A stretch of 64,000 bases of DNA from Microbacterium sp. SLBN-154 (GTDB lineage: Bacteria > Actinomycetota > Actinomycetes > Actinomycetales > Microbacteriaceae): positions 1,612,001-1,676,000 of the forward strand of contig NZ_VFNL01000001.1 of NCBI RefSeq assembly GCF_006715565.1, given 5' to 3'. Positions 49,930 to 60,161 of this stretch are shown here, one piece after another. How positions within the stretch are numbered: position 1 is the stretch's first letter; each line of letters begins with the position of its first letter. The position numbers and the translations under genes are program-made. Under the pieces are notes generated by a model. That model did no database searches, was not told the DNA's origin, and worked only from the letters and a program-made list of their open reading frames with translations.

Positions 49930-52857
49930 GTGTCGTCGTTCACTCCGCGTCCCCCGACTCATCCCCCGATGTCGTCACCGGGGGCCCGATCGTCGGGCCG
50001 CGCCGGGGTGGCTGAGACCGCTCCTGCGCTCGCGTCGACCCCGGTCGACGACCCGGCACCGGACGAACTGCTCCACCTCGAGGACGGGTGGGAGCGTCCG
50101 CCCCGGCCTCCGCTGCCGATCGTCGCCTCGACGGTTCCGATCCTCGGAGCCGGCGCGCTGTGGCTGGTCACCGGGTCCATCCTCGCGCTGTGGCTCGCCG
50201 CCCTCGGGCCCCTCATCGCCATCGCGTCGATCGCCGACGCCGCCCGCACCGCACGGCGGGACCGACGTGCGGCCGAGCGAGAGGGCGCGAGGACGCGCGC
50301 CGAGGTGATGCGCGCAGTGGCGTCGCGGCACCGGAGGGAACGCGAACGGTGGTGGGGCGTGCATCCCGACGTCGCGCGGCTCGTGGAGTCCGACGTCGAG
50401 GTGTGGCGGACTCACCACGATCGCGGTGACACCGTGGTGGTCGGCCGAGGACGCATCCCCAGCGCTGTCCGGGTCACCGGTGGGCGTCGCGACCCGCGTG
50501 CCGGTGAGCTGCGCCGCCGCGCCGCCGTCCTCGAGGATGCGCCGATCGCGGTGCCGCTGGACGCCGGGATCGCCGTCATCGGGCCGCCGGTCGTCAGCGC
50601 GGCGGTGGCTCGCGCGCTCGTCCTGCAGGCCTGCCTGGCGCATCCGCCCGGGTCGTTCTCGCTCCTCGCGTCGGACTCCGACGATGAGGTCTGGCTCGAA
50701 CGGCTGCCGCATCGCCGGGTCGCCGCCGGGCGCACGCTCGCGTTCCGGGTGGGGGGAGCGGACGGCGCGGACGCCGCCGACATCCGGATCGTCCGCGTCG
50801 GTCCTGGAGAACCGCCGCCGCCCGGTTGCGCGGTCGTGCTGCGTGTCGACGGTCCCGACCGGGCGCAGGTCGACATCGGAGGAGAGACGTACGAGATCAG
50901 GCCTGAAGCGGTCGGGCGGGCACAGGCGGCATCGATCGCCGATGACCTGGCCCTCCGCGCCGCGCGCTCATTCGGCGACCTGGGCGGGGACGACCGTCCC
51001 GTTCTCCTGGCCGAGCTCTTCGCCGATGCCGGCCGGTCACCCGTCGCCGACGGCGGACTCGCCGTGACGATCGGACGCGATCGCGCTCCGGTGTCGGTGG
51101 ACCTCGTGGAGGACGGTCCTCACGCCGTCGTCACCGGGATGACCGGGTCGGGCAAGAGCGAACTCCTCGTCACCTGGGTGCTGGCCCTGTGCGCCCGCTA
51201 CTCCACGCGCGAGGTCACCTTCCTCCTGGCCGACTTCAAGGGCGGCACCGCATTCCAGCGCCTCGCGGGCCTCCCGCACGTCACGGGGGTCATCACCGAC
51301 CTCGATCCCGGAGGAGCCCGCCGGGCGATCGAGAGCCTTCGGGCCGAGATCCGGTGGCGGGAGTCCGAGCTCGCCCGCACGGGGGCCCGCGACATCCGCG
51401 ATGACAGAGCCGAGCTGCCGCGGCTCGTCGTGGTCGTCGACGAGTTCGCTGCGCTCCTGGCCGATCATCCCGAGCTCCAGGCGCTGTTCACCGACCTCGC
51501 GGCGCGCGGACGGGCGCTCGGGATGCACCTCATCCTCGGCACGCAGCGCACGACGGGGGTCATCCGAGAGGGACTGTGGGCGAACCTGCCGCTGCGGCTG
51601 AGCCTGCGGGTCGCCGACGCCGCCGACAGCCGGGCCGTGCTGGGGACGGATGACGCGGCAGGGCCCGTGTCGACGGGAACCGAGCGCGGCACCGCCTGGT
51701 TGCGCCGGAGCATCGACGCCGCGCCCCGGCGGTTCCGGGTGGCTCTCGCCCGCACCGAGGACGTCACCGCCGTCGGTCGCTCCGCTCAGGGCCCGACGCC
51801 GCGACGCTCCTGGCTGCCCGCCCTGCCGGCGCGCGTCGACCTCGCCGACCTGCGGATGCCGGCCGAGGGGGTCGGGACCGCGCCCCTGGTCGTGGGGCTC
51901 CTCGACGAACCCGACGAGCAACGGCAGCGGCCGGCGGTGCTCGAGCGCCACGCACCCGGAGTGGTGTTCCTGGGGCGAAGCGGCAGCGGCCGGACGACCG
52001 CGTTGCAGACGCTCAGCGCTCAGCGTGCCGATTCGGCGACGTGGGTGCCGGCTGATCCGGAGGCGGCGTGGGATCGCGTCGCTGAACTCGTCCGGGCGCC
52101 GCTCCCGGCGCCGGCCTCGCCGGGACTGATTCTCATCGACGACGTGGATGCGCTGGTCGGGCGCTACCCGATGGACTATGCCGGGGAGTTCCTCCAGCGG
52201 CTCGAGGATCTTCTCCGCGGCGCCGGAGGTGACGGCGCCGTCGTCGCACTCACCGCGCAGCGGCTGACCGGCGGCGTGGCGCGGCTGGTGGATCTGGCCC
52301 CTCGCCGCATCCTGCTCGCCACGGCTTCGCGTGCCGATCACGTCGCACTCGGCGGCGACCCGGCGGGGTGGGATGCCCGTGCCGTGCCGGGTCGCGGAAC
52401 GATGGACGGCATCGCCCTGCAGGTGGCGACAGCGTGGGACGCAGCGGTTCCGGGTCCGGCGGATCCGCCGGAGATGTGGCACCCGCGAGCGCTCACGGGG
52501 TTCGTGACGCGGCGCTCGCCGCAGGCGCGGGCGGCGCTGCGCGCCTGGGAGGCTGCAGGGGCCGCGCTCATCGACCTCGACGCCTTCGACGCCGGAGTGG
52601 AGCGCGGCAGCCGCACGGGGCGCGTCGTGGTCGTCGGCGAACCCGACGAGTGGCAGCGGCACTGGCGGACCCTCGCGCTCATCCGGTCGGACCACGACCT
52701 CGTCATCGATGCGTCCTGCGGACCCGAGTATCGGATGCTGACGGCCGACCGCGACCTGCCGCCCTACTGCCTGACCGGACGCGGTCGCGCCTGGGTGCGC
52801 CACGCAGCAGGCGAGCCCCGTCGCGTCCTTCTTCCCGACACTCCCGCGCATGCTTGA
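49930..52857 (+). CDS. EccC/EssC-like FtsK/SpoIIIE ATPase
   Basis: The 975-residue product starts at GTG 49930. After a disordered start come two membrane helices (about 65-110) and a charged helix. An FtsK/SpoIIIE ATPase domain has Walker A GMTGSGKSELL near residue 402 and Walker B LVVVVDEFAALL near 500. A second P-loop-like domain has GRSGSGRTT near 680 (Arg in place of the Walker Lys) and LILIDDVDALV. Two membrane helices plus tandem ATPases resemble the motor of type VII secretion, and lack the FtsK gamma domain. No WXG100 gene is nearby. Confidence 0.85.
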   Translation: MSSFTPRPPTHPPMSSPGARSSGRAGVAETAPALASTPVDDPAPDELLHLEDGWERPPRPPLPIVASTVPILGAGALWLVTGSILALWLAALGPLIAIASIADAARTARRDRRAAEREGARTRAEVMRAVASRHRRERERWWGVHPDVARLVESDVEVWRTHHDRGDTVVVGRGRIPSAVRVTGGRRDPRAGELRRRAAVLEDAPIAVPLDAGIAVIGPPVVSAAVARALVLQACLAHPPGSFSLLASDSDDEVWLERLPHRRVAAGRTLAFRVGGADGADAADIRIVRVGPGEPPPPGCAVVLRVDGPDRAQVDIGGETYEIRPEAVGRAQAASIADDLALRAARSFGDLGGDDRPVLLAELFADAGRSPVADGGLAVTIGRDRAPVSVDLVEDGPHAVVTGMTGSGKSELLVTWVLALCARYSTREVTFLLADFKGGTAFQRLAGLPHVTGVITDLDPGGARRAIESLRAEIRWRESELARTGARDIRDDRAELPRLVVVVDEFAALLADHPELQALFTDLAARGRALGMHLILGTQRTTGVIREGLWANLPLRLSLRVADAADSRAVLGTDDAAGPVSTGTERGTAWLRRSIDAAPRRFRVALARTEDVTAVGRSAQGPTPRRSWLPALPARVDLADLRMPAEGVGTAPLVVGLLDEPDEQRQRPAVLERHAPGVVFLGRSGSGRTTALQTLSAQRADSATWVPADPEAAWDRVAELVRAPLPAPASPGLILIDDVDALVGRYPMDYAGEFLQRLEDLLRGAGGDGAVVALTAQRLTGGVARLVDLAPRRILLATASRADHVALGGDPAGWDARAVPGRGTMDGIALQVATAWDAAVPGPADPPEMWHPRALTGFVTRRSPQARAALRAWEAAGAALIDLDAFDAGVERGSRTGRVVVVGEPDEWQRHWRTLALIRSDHDLVIDASCGPEYRMLTADRDLPPYCLTGRGRAWVRHAAGEPRRVLLPDTPAHA

Positions 52858-52883
52858 CCGCTGTCGCCCGCTGGCCATAACGT
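52854..52883 (+). promoter_or_regulatory. Promoter of the amino-acid permease gene
   Basis: TTGACC (52854-52859) and TAACGT (52878-52883) are 18 bases apart, and the ATG begins six bases after the -10 box, so the message should start at or near the ATG. Confidence 0.65.
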
Positions 52884-52889
52884 CAGCGC

Positions 52890-54431
52890 ATGGCAACCTC
52901 CCCTGTGACCCTGGGCCGACCCGAAGGCAAGGGACTCGCAGCGGGGACGCTGGGGCTGTGGGGCTCGACCGTGATCGGTCTGGCGTCGACGGCACCGGTG
53001 TACTCGCTGGTCGCAACCCTCGGATTCGTGGTCCTCGCCGTCGGTGCGCAGGCGCCGATCGCGTTCATCATCGCCTTCGTGCCGATGCTGTTCATCGCCT
53101 TCGCCTACCGCGAGCTGAACAACGCCGTACCCGACTGCGGCACGACGTTCACCTGGAGCACGAAGGCCTTCGGCCCCTGGATCGGCTGGCTCGGCGGGTG
53201 GGGTGTGGCCGTCGCCGGCACGATCGTGCTCGCGAACCTCGCGCAGATCGCCGGCATCTACTTCTGGTCCCTCTTCGGAGACGGCTCGCTGGCCGACAAC
53301 GTGCCGCTGGTCACCGCCACCGGTGTCTTCTTCATCGCCCTGATGACCTGGGTGAGCTGGCGGGGTGTGGAGATCGGCGAACGGATCCAGAACGTCCTCC
53401 TCGCCATCCAGTACCTCCTGCTGGCGGTCTTCATCGTCGCCGCACTCTGGCAGTTCTTCACCGGCACCGCGCCGAACCCCACGCCGTTCGATCTGTCGTG
53501 GTTCTACCCGCTCGGGTTCACCGATTGGAGTGCGTTCACAGAGGCGATCCTCCTGGCGATCTTCATCTACTGGGGGTGGGACACCTGTCTCGCGCTGAAC
53601 GAGGAGACGAAGGACCCCAAGCGCATCCCGGGTCGGGCAGCGCTCCTGACCACGCTCATCCTCGTCTTCACCTACGTCGGCGTGACCGTGGCGGCGATGA
53701 TGTACGCCGGTCTCGGATCGACGGGTGTGGGTCTGGGCAACGAGGCCAACGCCGACGACATCTTCCTGGCGCTCAAAGACGACCTGCTCGGCCCGCTGGC
53801 CCCGCTCCTGCTGATCGCGGTCCTGATCTCGGCGGTGTCGTCGACGCAGACGACGATCCTCCCCACGGCGCGTGGCACCCTGTCGATGGCGGTGTACAAG
53901 GCGCTGCCGCAGCGGTTCCGCACGGTGCACCCCGTGTACAAGACCCCCTCGTTCTCCACGATCGTCATGGGGATCGTCGCGAGCCTGTACTACATCGGGA
54001 TGACGCTGATCAGCGACGACATCCTGCAGGATTCGATCCTGTCGCTCGGTCTCGCGATCGCGTTCTACTACGCCCTCACGGGGTACGCCTGCGTCTGGTA
54101 CTTCCGACGCGACCTGTTCACCTCGGCGCGGAACCTGGTGTACCGCGGCATCCTGCCCCTGCTCGGAGCCCTGATGCTGACCTACGCCTTCATCCAGTCC
54201 GCGATCGACATGTACGACGTCGACTACGGGTACACCGTGCTGCTCGGCGTCGGCGGCACCTTCGTCGTCGGCGTCGGTTCGCTGGCGATCGGCGTGGTGC
54301 TGATGTTCATCTGGTACGCCTTCCCCGCGTCCAAGCCCTTCTTCCGCGGGGAGCGGCTCAACCGCGACACGCCGGTGCTCGTGCCCGATGAGGGGGCCTA
54401 CCAGCGATCGGTCGACGGTGGGCTGAGCTGA
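52890..54431 (+). CDS. APC-family amino-acid permease
   Basis: The 513-residue product has twelve to fourteen predicted membrane helices. The first contains the family motif GSTVIGLASTAPVYSL. The fourth or fifth contains GYAC-type and WDTCLALNEETKDPKRIPG, typical of the APC superfamily. It transports an amino acid or amine with protons; which one is not readable. The alanine dehydrogenase and asparaginase genes downstream, on the other strand, suggest amino-acid use. Confidence 0.85.
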   Translation: MATSPVTLGRPEGKGLAAGTLGLWGSTVIGLASTAPVYSLVATLGFVVLAVGAQAPIAFIIAFVPMLFIAFAYRELNNAVPDCGTTFTWSTKAFGPWIGWLGGWGVAVAGTIVLANLAQIAGIYFWSLFGDGSLADNVPLVTATGVFFIALMTWVSWRGVEIGERIQNVLLAIQYLLLAVFIVAALWQFFTGTAPNPTPFDLSWFYPLGFTDWSAFTEAILLAIFIYWGWDTCLALNEETKDPKRIPGRAALLTTLILVFTYVGVTVAAMMYAGLGSTGVGLGNEANADDIFLALKDDLLGPLAPLLLIAVLISAVSSTQTTILPTARGTLSMAVYKALPQRFRTVHPVYKTPSFSTIVMGIVASLYYIGMTLISDDILQDSILSLGLAIAFYYALTGYACVWYFRRDLFTSARNLVYRGILPLLGALMLTYAFIQSAIDMYDVDYGYTVLLGVGGTFVVGVGSLAIGVVLMFIWYAFPASKPFFRGERLNRDTPVLVPDEGAYQRSVDGGLS

Positions 54432-54440
54432 CCCCGGCGC

Positions 54441-55556
54441 TCAGCCGAGGACATCGGCGACCGGCGTGTGCGCCAGACCGTGCGCGGCGGCGACGCCCGC
54501 GCTCGTGACGGCACCGCCGACGACATTGAGGCCTGCGGCCAGTGCGGCGTCCTGCGCGAGCGCCGGCCGCCATCCTCGCCCGGCGATCTGGCGGATGTAG
54601 GGCAGGGTCGCGTTCGTCAGCGCCGAGGTCGAGGTGTTCGGCACGGCGCCGGGCATGTTCGCCACGCAGTAGAAGACGGTGTCGTGCACGGTGAACGTGG
54701 GATCGGCGTGGGTGGTCGGCCTCGTGTCGGCGAAGCAGCCGCCCTGATCCACGGCGATGTCGACGAGGACGCTGCCCGGTCGCATCCGGGACACCGTGTC
54801 GTTGCTGACGAGCTTGGGCGCCTTCGCTCCCGGGATCAGCACCGAACCGATGACGAGGTCGGAGTCCACGACGGCGCGATCGAGGTCGAGAGGGTTCGAC
54901 GACGCCGTCTTGACCCGCCCCTGGAAGTGATCGTCGAGGTAGCGCAGGCGTTGGATATTGGTGTCGAACACCGTGACATCCGCCCCGAGGCCGACGGCGA
55001 TGACGGCGGCGTTCGCCCCGGCGACCCCGCCCCCGATCACGGTGACCCGCGCGGGGCGGGTGCCGGGGACACCCGACATGAGCAGGCCCCGTCCGCCCTC
55101 GGAGCGCAGCATCGTGTGCGCGCCGACCATGGGTGCCAAGCGCCCCGCGACCTCGCTCATCGGGGCGAGAAGCGGCAGCCCGCCCCCGGGCAGCTGCACG
55201 GTCTCGTAGGCGATCGCGGTGACCCCGTCGGCGACGAGGCGCTCGGTCAGCGGGCGGTCTGCGGCGAGGTGCAGGTAGGTGAAGAGGACGAGGTCGTCGC
55301 GTAAGTACCGGTACTCCTGGGCGACCGGCTCCTTCACCTTCAGCAGGAGTTCGGCGCGCCCCCACACCTCGGCGGCGTCGTCGACCAGGACCGCCCCGGC
55401 CTCGTCGTACTCGTCGTCGGGCATCGATGATCCCGCGCCGGCACCGCGCTGCACGACGACCTCGTGTCCCGCGACGACGAGGTCGTGCACTCCCGACGGG
55501 GTCAGCGCGACCCGGTATTCGTTGTTCTTCACCTCGGTGGGAACTGAGATCCTCAT
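54441..55556 (-). CDS. ald: Alanine dehydrogenase
   Basis: The 371-residue product from ATG 55556 interconverts alanine and pyruvate with NAD and ammonia. Signs: the N-terminal [19 protein letters not shown], Lys in LLKVKEPV and His in [10 protein letters not shown] (substrate), NAD loop [12 protein letters not shown], and [12 protein letters not shown]. It is convergent with the permease and may share a catabolic role with it. Its ATG lies 32 bases after the stop of the asparaginase gene, so the two form one leftward unit. Confidence 0.95.
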   Translation of the reverse strand: MRISVPTEVKNNEYRVALTPSGVHDLVVAGHEVVVQRGAGAGSSMPDDEYDEAGAVLVDDAAEVWGRAELLLKVKEPVAQEYRYLRDDLVLFTYLHLAADRPLTERLVADGVTAIAYETVQLPGGGLPLLAPMSEVAGRLAPMVGAHTMLRSEGGRGLLMSGVPGTRPARVTVIGGGVAGANAAVIAVGLGADVTVFDTNIQRLRYLDDHFQGRVKTASSNPLDLDRAVVDSDLVIGSVLIPGAKAPKLVSNDTVSRMRPGSVLVDIAVDQGGCFADTRPTTHADPTFTVHDTVFYCVANMPGAVPNTSTSALTNATLPYIRQIAGRGWRPALAQDAALAAGLNVVGGAVTSAGVAAAHGLAHTPVADVLG

Positions 55557-55588
55557 CGTTGCGGTCCTCTCCGCTCCTGGTGGAAGCG

Positions 55589-56578
55589 TCACATGACGGG
55601 GCGGATCACCCCGACGTCTCGATCGCCGCCGGTGACTGACAGCGGAAGCTCGGCGAGGGTCGCGGCGACGTCGGCCGCGCGCAGCGCCCCATGGCGCTCG
55701 AGCAGACGCAGGGCGACCGCGGTCGCCGCGCGCGACGACCCGTCGAGCATCTTCAGAGCCACGGTCATGCCGCCCGGGGCGGTCATCACGAGCACACCCT
55801 CGGCGCCGGTCTTGGCGAAGACGCCCAGGCGCTCGATGGCGACGGTGTCGGGGCGACCGGGTCCTTCGATGGTCCAGGGGTGCTCGCGCACCGTGCGGAC
55901 GAGTGTTCCGGACTGGCGGTGCAGGGCGAAGGGCGACCGCTCGGACGACACGCCGATGCGGTGGACGGCGCGGGCGAGCCCCAGCAGGGTGACCGCGAAG
56001 ACAGGGGCTCCGCAGCCGTCGACAGCGGTCGCGGCGACGCGTTCGCCGGTGAGACGTTCGATCACCTCGCGGATGCGGGTCTGCAGGGGATGCTCGGGGT
56101 CGAGGTAGGTCGCGGTGTCCCAGCCGTTCGCGGTGGTGGTCAGGAGCATCGCGGCGTGCTTGCCCGAGCAGTTCATCCGCTCGCGGGTGGGCTCGCCGCC
56201 GGCGCGGACGAGCGCATCGCGCGTGGGCTGGTCGGACGGCCAGGCCGGAGGGCAGCCGAGCGCGCGTTCGTCGAGGCCGGCACGATCCAGGATGCCGCGG
56301 ACGACGGCCACGTGCCGGTCGGTGCCGGTGTGGCTCGCGGTGGACAGACCCAGCTCCTCGCCGGCGAGGTCGGCTCCGGCCGTGAGGAGGGCCAGCGCCT
56401 GGAGAGGTTTGAGGCTGGAACGGGGGAGGATCAGCGCCTCGACGGCGCCGAGACGCTCGGAGACCACGCCGTCGGCGTCGAGCACCACGGCGACTCCGCT
56501 GTGACGGGACTCCACGAACCCACTGCGTTCGACGACGGCGAGCTCGACGGCCTCTGCGGCGGCGATGGTCTGCGGCAC
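55589..56578 (-). CDS. Asparaginase II family protein (Rhizobium ReAII type)
   Basis: From GTG 56578 the product is 329 residues. It has the PF06089 pattern: an early HSGVAVVLDADG, the RSSLKPLQALALL box, NCSGKHAAML and VDGCGAPVFAV. Related enzymes hydrolyse asparagine to aspartate and ammonia using Ser-Lys pairs and bind zinc by a cysteine. It opens a leftward pair with ald. Confidence 0.85.
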   Translation of the reverse strand: MPQTIAAAEAVELAVVERSGFVESRHSGVAVVLDADGVVSERLGAVEALILPRSSLKPLQALALLTAGADLAGEELGLSTASHTGTDRHVAVVRGILDRAGLDERALGCPPAWPSDQPTRDALVRAGGEPTRERMNCSGKHAAMLLTTTANGWDTATYLDPEHPLQTRIREVIERLTGERVAATAVDGCGAPVFAVTLLGLARAVHRIGVSSERSPFALHRQSGTLVRTVREHPWTIEGPGRPDTVAIERLGVFAKTGAEGVLVMTAPGGMTVALKMLDGSSRAATAVALRLLERHGALRAADVAATLAELPLSVTGGDRDVGVIRPVM

Positions 56579-56637
56579 GCCCGTCAGCCTACCCTCGACC
56601 CCGGAGGCTCCCGGATCCCTCGTGCGAGACTGGGGCC

Positions 56638-57153
56638 ATGTGGGGTGAGCATCGATACGCGCTGCGCGCGACGTGGACCGGCAACCGGGGGACTGGCACC
56701 AGCGGGTACCGGGATTACGACCGTTCGGTCACCATCGAGGTCGACGGCAAGCCCACGCTGCTGGCCTCGGCCGACAAGCCGTTCCGCGGAGATCCGGCGC
56801 GATGGAACCCCGAGGACCTCCTCCTCGCCGCGCTCAGCGAATGCCACCTGCTGTCCTACCTGCACGCATGCGTCATGGCCGGGGTCGTCGTCGTCGACTA
56901 CGACGACGAGGCGACCGGTCTCATGGTCGAAGACGGTGCGGGCAGCGGAGCATTCCGCGAGGTGGTGCTGCACCCGCGCGTCACCGTGGCGTCGGAGGAG
57001 ATGCGGGATGCTGCGATCGCCGCACACGAGAAGGCCCACGCCCTGTGCTTCATCGCCAACTCGGTCAACTTCCCGGTGCGCCATGAGCCGACCATCCTGG
57101 TGGCCGGCGCCGCGGTGCGAGCTACAGGCGCTCGTGCGGAAGAACCTGCTTGA
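56638..57153 (+). CDS. OsmC-family peroxide-reducing protein
   Basis: The 171-residue product starts at ATG 56638. OsmC/Ohr features: WTGNRGTGTSGYRDYDRS, NPEDLLLAALSECHLLSYL with the first Cys of the redox pair, and KAHALCFIANSVNFPV with the second Cys. Such proteins reduce organic hydroperoxides; this form is OsmC-like rather than Ohr proper. Its last 32 bases overlap the end of the oppositely oriented acyltransferase gene. Confidence 0.85.
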   Translation: MWGEHRYALRATWTGNRGTGTSGYRDYDRSVTIEVDGKPTLLASADKPFRGDPARWNPEDLLLAALSECHLLSYLHACVMAGVVVVDYDDEATGLMVEDGAGSGAFREVVLHPRVTVASEEMRDAAIAAHEKAHALCFIANSVNFPVRHEPTILVAGAAVRATGARAEEPA

Positions 57154-57898
57154 TGCGCTCGATCGGATTCTGAGCGGGAACCTCGTTGTAGGCGCCGGCG
57201 AGCTCCTGCTCGCTGAGGGCGTGGATCGCCGCCATGATCTCGTCGGTCGCCCCTCGGCGCGCACGCCCCGAGGATGCCGCGCCGTGGTGTGACAGATCCA
57301 GCGGTGTGCCGAACCGCACGGTGATGCGCTCGGAGAGCGAGGGACGCTTCGCACCGACCGGCATCACGCGGTCGGTGCCGATGAGACCCACCGGCACGAC
57401 GGGGGCGCCGGTCTCCAACGCGAGGAAGGCGACGCCGGTACGGCCTTTGTAGAGCCGTCCGTCGAGGGAACGCGTGCCCTCGGGGTACAGGGCGACCGCG
57501 CGCCCCTCCGCCAGGAGCAGGCGCTGCTGCTCGAGGGCGTCGAGCGCCGCCTGGCCCGCTCCGCGCTGGACGGGGATCGCGCCGATCGCCCGGAAGAACT
57601 CCCGCGACATCCAGCCCTTCATCCCCGAGCCCTCGAAGTAGCTGGCCTTGGCCAGGAAGTGCACCGGGCGGGGGGCGGCGACCGGGATGGCGATCGAGTC
57701 GATGAACGACAGGTGGTTGCTGGCGAAGATGACGGGTCCCTGGCGCGGAACGTTCGCCTTGCCCTCGACCTTCGGGCGGTAGATCAGCCGCCCCAGCGGA
57801 GCGATCACCATCCGCCCCAGTGCATAGGTCATGCCGATGGAGTGCGAAGAGGCGTCGGGGGCCCCTGGGGGGAGATCGCTGGCTGCCTCGGACGTCAC
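57122..57898 (-). CDS. 1-acyl-glycerol-3-phosphate acyltransferase (PlsC-like)
   Basis: From GTG 57898 the product is 258 residues (Met23 is an alternative). The acyltransferase boxes are HX4D in SNHLSFID near 60-68, the FEGSGMKGWMSREFF region, YPEGTRSLDGRLYKG and VVPVGLIGTDRVMP. It acylates lysophosphatidic acid or a related lipid at the membrane. The 3' end overlaps the OsmC gene by 32 bases in a convergent arrangement. Confidence 0.88.
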   Translation of the reverse strand: MTSEAASDLPPGAPDASSHSIGMTYALGRMVIAPLGRLIYRPKVEGKANVPRQGPVIFASNHLSFIDSIAIPVAAPRPVHFLAKASYFEGSGMKGWMSREFFRAIGAIPVQRGAGQAALDALEQQRLLLAEGRAVALYPEGTRSLDGRLYKGRTGVAFLALETGAPVVPVGLIGTDRVMPVGAKRPSLSERITVRFGTPLDLSHHGAASSGRARRGATDEIMAAIHALSEQELAGAYNEVPAQNPIERIKQVLPHERL

Positions 57899-58048
57899 CA
57901 GACGAGGGTACTCTCGCTCTCATTCCGTCGTCGGCATCACCGCCGTCCGACCCCTGTGCGCAACCGACCATCTCGACCTCTCAGCCCAGACAGAGGAAAG
58001 GTAGGCCAGGATGGGGAGGTCCTTCCGTCCCTCGACCCTGAGGTTTTT

Positions 58049-58999
58049 GTGCGTATTCGTCCGCTCGCCGCCCTGTCCGTTGCCGCCGTATCGGTCTTGC
58101 TGTTGACGTCGTGCTCCGCTGGTGCGCCCGACGCGACCCAGTCGCCGTCGGCCCAGGTCGCCGATCTGTGCGACGCGGTCGCCCCGTCGGGCGACGCGTC
58201 CGAAGCGGTCACGGTCGAAGGTGAGCCCGGCGCCGCCTCGCAGGCGGTCTTCACCGCGCCGCTGGAGATCTCCGAGCTGCAGAGCACCGTCGTCACGGAG
58301 GGCGAGGGTGACGCGGTCGAGGCCGGCGAGCTCGTCAACATCGCCTTCACCGCCTTCAGCGCCGAGACCGGCGAAGAGCTGGGATCGCTGAACTACGAGC
58401 CTGGGCAGTTCCTGCCGCAACAGATCTCCGCTGACAACCCCATCGGCCAGGTCCTCGGGTGCGCCACGCCCGGCACACGGGTGGTCGCCACCTTCCCCGC
58501 GACCGAGACCAACGGCGGCGAGGTCTACGTCTTCGACTTCCTCGAGACCGTCCCCGATGCCGCGTGGGGCACCGAGCAGCCGGCGCCCGAAGGGCTTCCC
58601 GAGGTGGAGCTGGCGGATGACGGTGAGCCGACCATCACGGTGCCCGACGCCGATGCCCCCACCGAGGTCGAGCTCGCGACGTTGAAGCAGGGTGACGGCG
58701 AGACCGTCGAGCCCGGTGACACCGTGCTCGTGCAGTACACCGGCGTCAAGTGGTCGGACAACGAGGTGTTCGACTCCAGCTGGGAGGCCGGGACGCCGAC
58801 GTCGTTCCAGACGACCGGCGTGGTCGACGGGTTCCGCCAGGCGCTGGAAGGTCAGACCGTCGGTTCGCAGGTGCTCGTGGTGATCCCGCCGGAGTTCGGA
58901 TATGGCGCCGTCGAGGGCAATGAGCTCCAGGAGGAGACCCTCGTCTTCGTCGTCGACATCCTCGGTGTCCAGCACGCCGCACCCACGACCGTTCCCTGA
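58049..58999 (+). CDS. Lipoprotein with two FKBP-type domains
   Basis: GTG 58049 gives 316 residues, with GAGG upstream. The signal ends at a lipobox with Cys22 (LLLTSC), so the protein is anchored outside the membrane. The first FKBP-like domain (about 60-170) lacks most active-site aromatic residues. The second (about 210-305) has VLVQYTGVKWSDNEVFDSSW, GFRQALEGQTVGSQVLVVIPP and FGYG typical of prolyl isomerases. It probably helps fold secreted proteins. Confidence 0.88.
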   Translation: MRIRPLAALSVAAVSVLLLTSCSAGAPDATQSPSAQVADLCDAVAPSGDASEAVTVEGEPGAASQAVFTAPLEISELQSTVVTEGEGDAVEAGELVNIAFTAFSAETGEELGSLNYEPGQFLPQQISADNPIGQVLGCATPGTRVVATFPATETNGGEVYVFDFLETVPDAAWGTEQPAPEGLPEVELADDGEPTITVPDADAPTEVELATLKQGDGETVEPGDTVLVQYTGVKWSDNEVFDSSWEAGTPTSFQTTGVVDGFRQALEGQTVGSQVLVVIPPEFGYGAVEGNELQEETLVFVVDILGVQHAAPTTVP

Positions 59000-59024
59000 C
59001 GCCGCTGCGCGGGAGGAGCGCGGA

Positions 59025-59030
59025 TAGGCT
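59025..59030 (+). promoter_or_regulatory. -10 box TAGGCT before dxr
   Basis: TAGGCT ends six bases before the dxr ATG. It repeats the leaderless layout of argS and tsaC. Confidence 0.45.
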
Positions 59031-59036
59031 GACCGG

Positions 59037-60125
59037 ATGCGACGCATCCTCGTCCTCGGCTCCACCGGCTCCATCGGCACGCAGGCCCTCGAGGTCATCG
59101 CAGCCAATCCCGACCGCTTCGAGGTGGCGGGTCTCGCGGCGGGGAGCCGCCGCGACGAGCTGACTGCGCAAGCGGCGCGGTTCGGGGTCTCCGAGACTGC
59201 GTGCGCGCTCGGTGCCGTCGAGGCGGAGCAGCTCGTCCGTGACGTCGAGGCGGATGTCGTGCTCAACGGCATCACGGGGTCGGTGGGGCTCGGGCCGACT
59301 CTCGCCGCGCTCGAGACCGGTCGTACCCTGGCGCTGGCGAACAAGGAATCGCTGATCGTGGGCGGTGAGCTCGTCACCGCGCTCGCTGCACCGGGGCAGA
59401 TCGTCCCTGTGGACTCCGAGCACTCCGCGATCGCCCAGGCGCTTCGCGCCGGCACCCACGAGGAAGTGCGCCGCCTGGTGCTCACCGCTTCGGGTGGACC
59501 CTTCCGCGGGCACTCCCGATCGGAGCTCGCCGACGTCACTCCGGCGCAGGCCCTGGCCCATCCCACGTGGGACATGGGCCGGGTCGTGACGACGAATTCC
59601 GCCACGCTGGTGAACAAGGGGCTCGAGGTCATCGAGGCGCACCTGCTGTTCGGTGTGCCCTACGACGCGATCGACGTCGTCGTCCACCCCCAGTCGGTGG
59701 TGCACTCCATGGTCGAATTTGTCGACGGGTCGACCATCGCACAGGCGTCACCCCCCGACATGCGCCTTCCGATCTCGCTGGGCCTGGACTGGCCGCAGCG
59801 CGTGGCCGGTGTCGGCGCGCCGATCGACTGGACCCGGGCGACTCAGTGGACCTTCGAGCCGCTCGACGAGGATGCCTTCCCTGCGGTGCGTCTGGCCAAG
59901 CGGGTCGGGAAGGCGGGGGCCACCTACCCCGCCGTGTTCAACGCGGCGAACGAGCAGGCCGTCGACGCCTTCCACGAGGGTCGACTCCGGTTCCTCGACA
60001 TCGTCGACCTCGTCGCCGACGTCGTCGACCGTCATGAGGCCCCCGCCGCTCTCACACGGGCATCACTGGCCGACGCCGAGAGCTGGGCACGGCGCGTCGC
60101 CGACGAGCGGATCGCCGCGCGCTGA
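59037..60125 (+). CDS. dxr: 1-deoxy-D-xylulose-5-phosphate reductoisomerase
   Basis: The 362-residue product converts DXP to MEP in the isoprenoid pathway. The NADPH loop [14 protein letters not shown] is at residues 7-20. [14 protein letters not shown], the metal site [15 protein letters not shown] and [15 protein letters not shown] match the family, as do the C-terminal [10 protein letters not shown] residues. Confidence 0.96.
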   Translation: MRRILVLGSTGSIGTQALEVIAANPDRFEVAGLAAGSRRDELTAQAARFGVSETACALGAVEAEQLVRDVEADVVLNGITGSVGLGPTLAALETGRTLALANKESLIVGGELVTALAAPGQIVPVDSEHSAIAQALRAGTHEEVRRLVLTASGGPFRGHSRSELADVTPAQALAHPTWDMGRVVTTNSATLVNKGLEVIEAHLLFGVPYDAIDVVVHPQSVVHSMVEFVDGSTIAQASPPDMRLPISLGLDWPQRVAGVGAPIDWTRATQWTFEPLDEDAFPAVRLAKRVGKAGATYPAVFNAANEQAVDAFHEGRLRFLDIVDLVADVVDRHEAPAALTRASLADAESWARRVADERIAAR

Positions 60126-60128
60126 GGG

Positions 60129-60161
60129 CCTTCGCGCGGCCTGTCTCAGGCCGGGCGAAGG
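60129..60161. terminator. Two-part hairpin between convergent dxr and murE-like gene
   Basis: Outer arms CCTTCGC (60129-60135) and GCGAAGG (60155-60161) enclose inner arms GGCCTG (60138-60143) and CAGGCC (60147-60152). The hairpin overlaps the stop of the leftward gene and can serve both strands. Confidence 0.65.
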
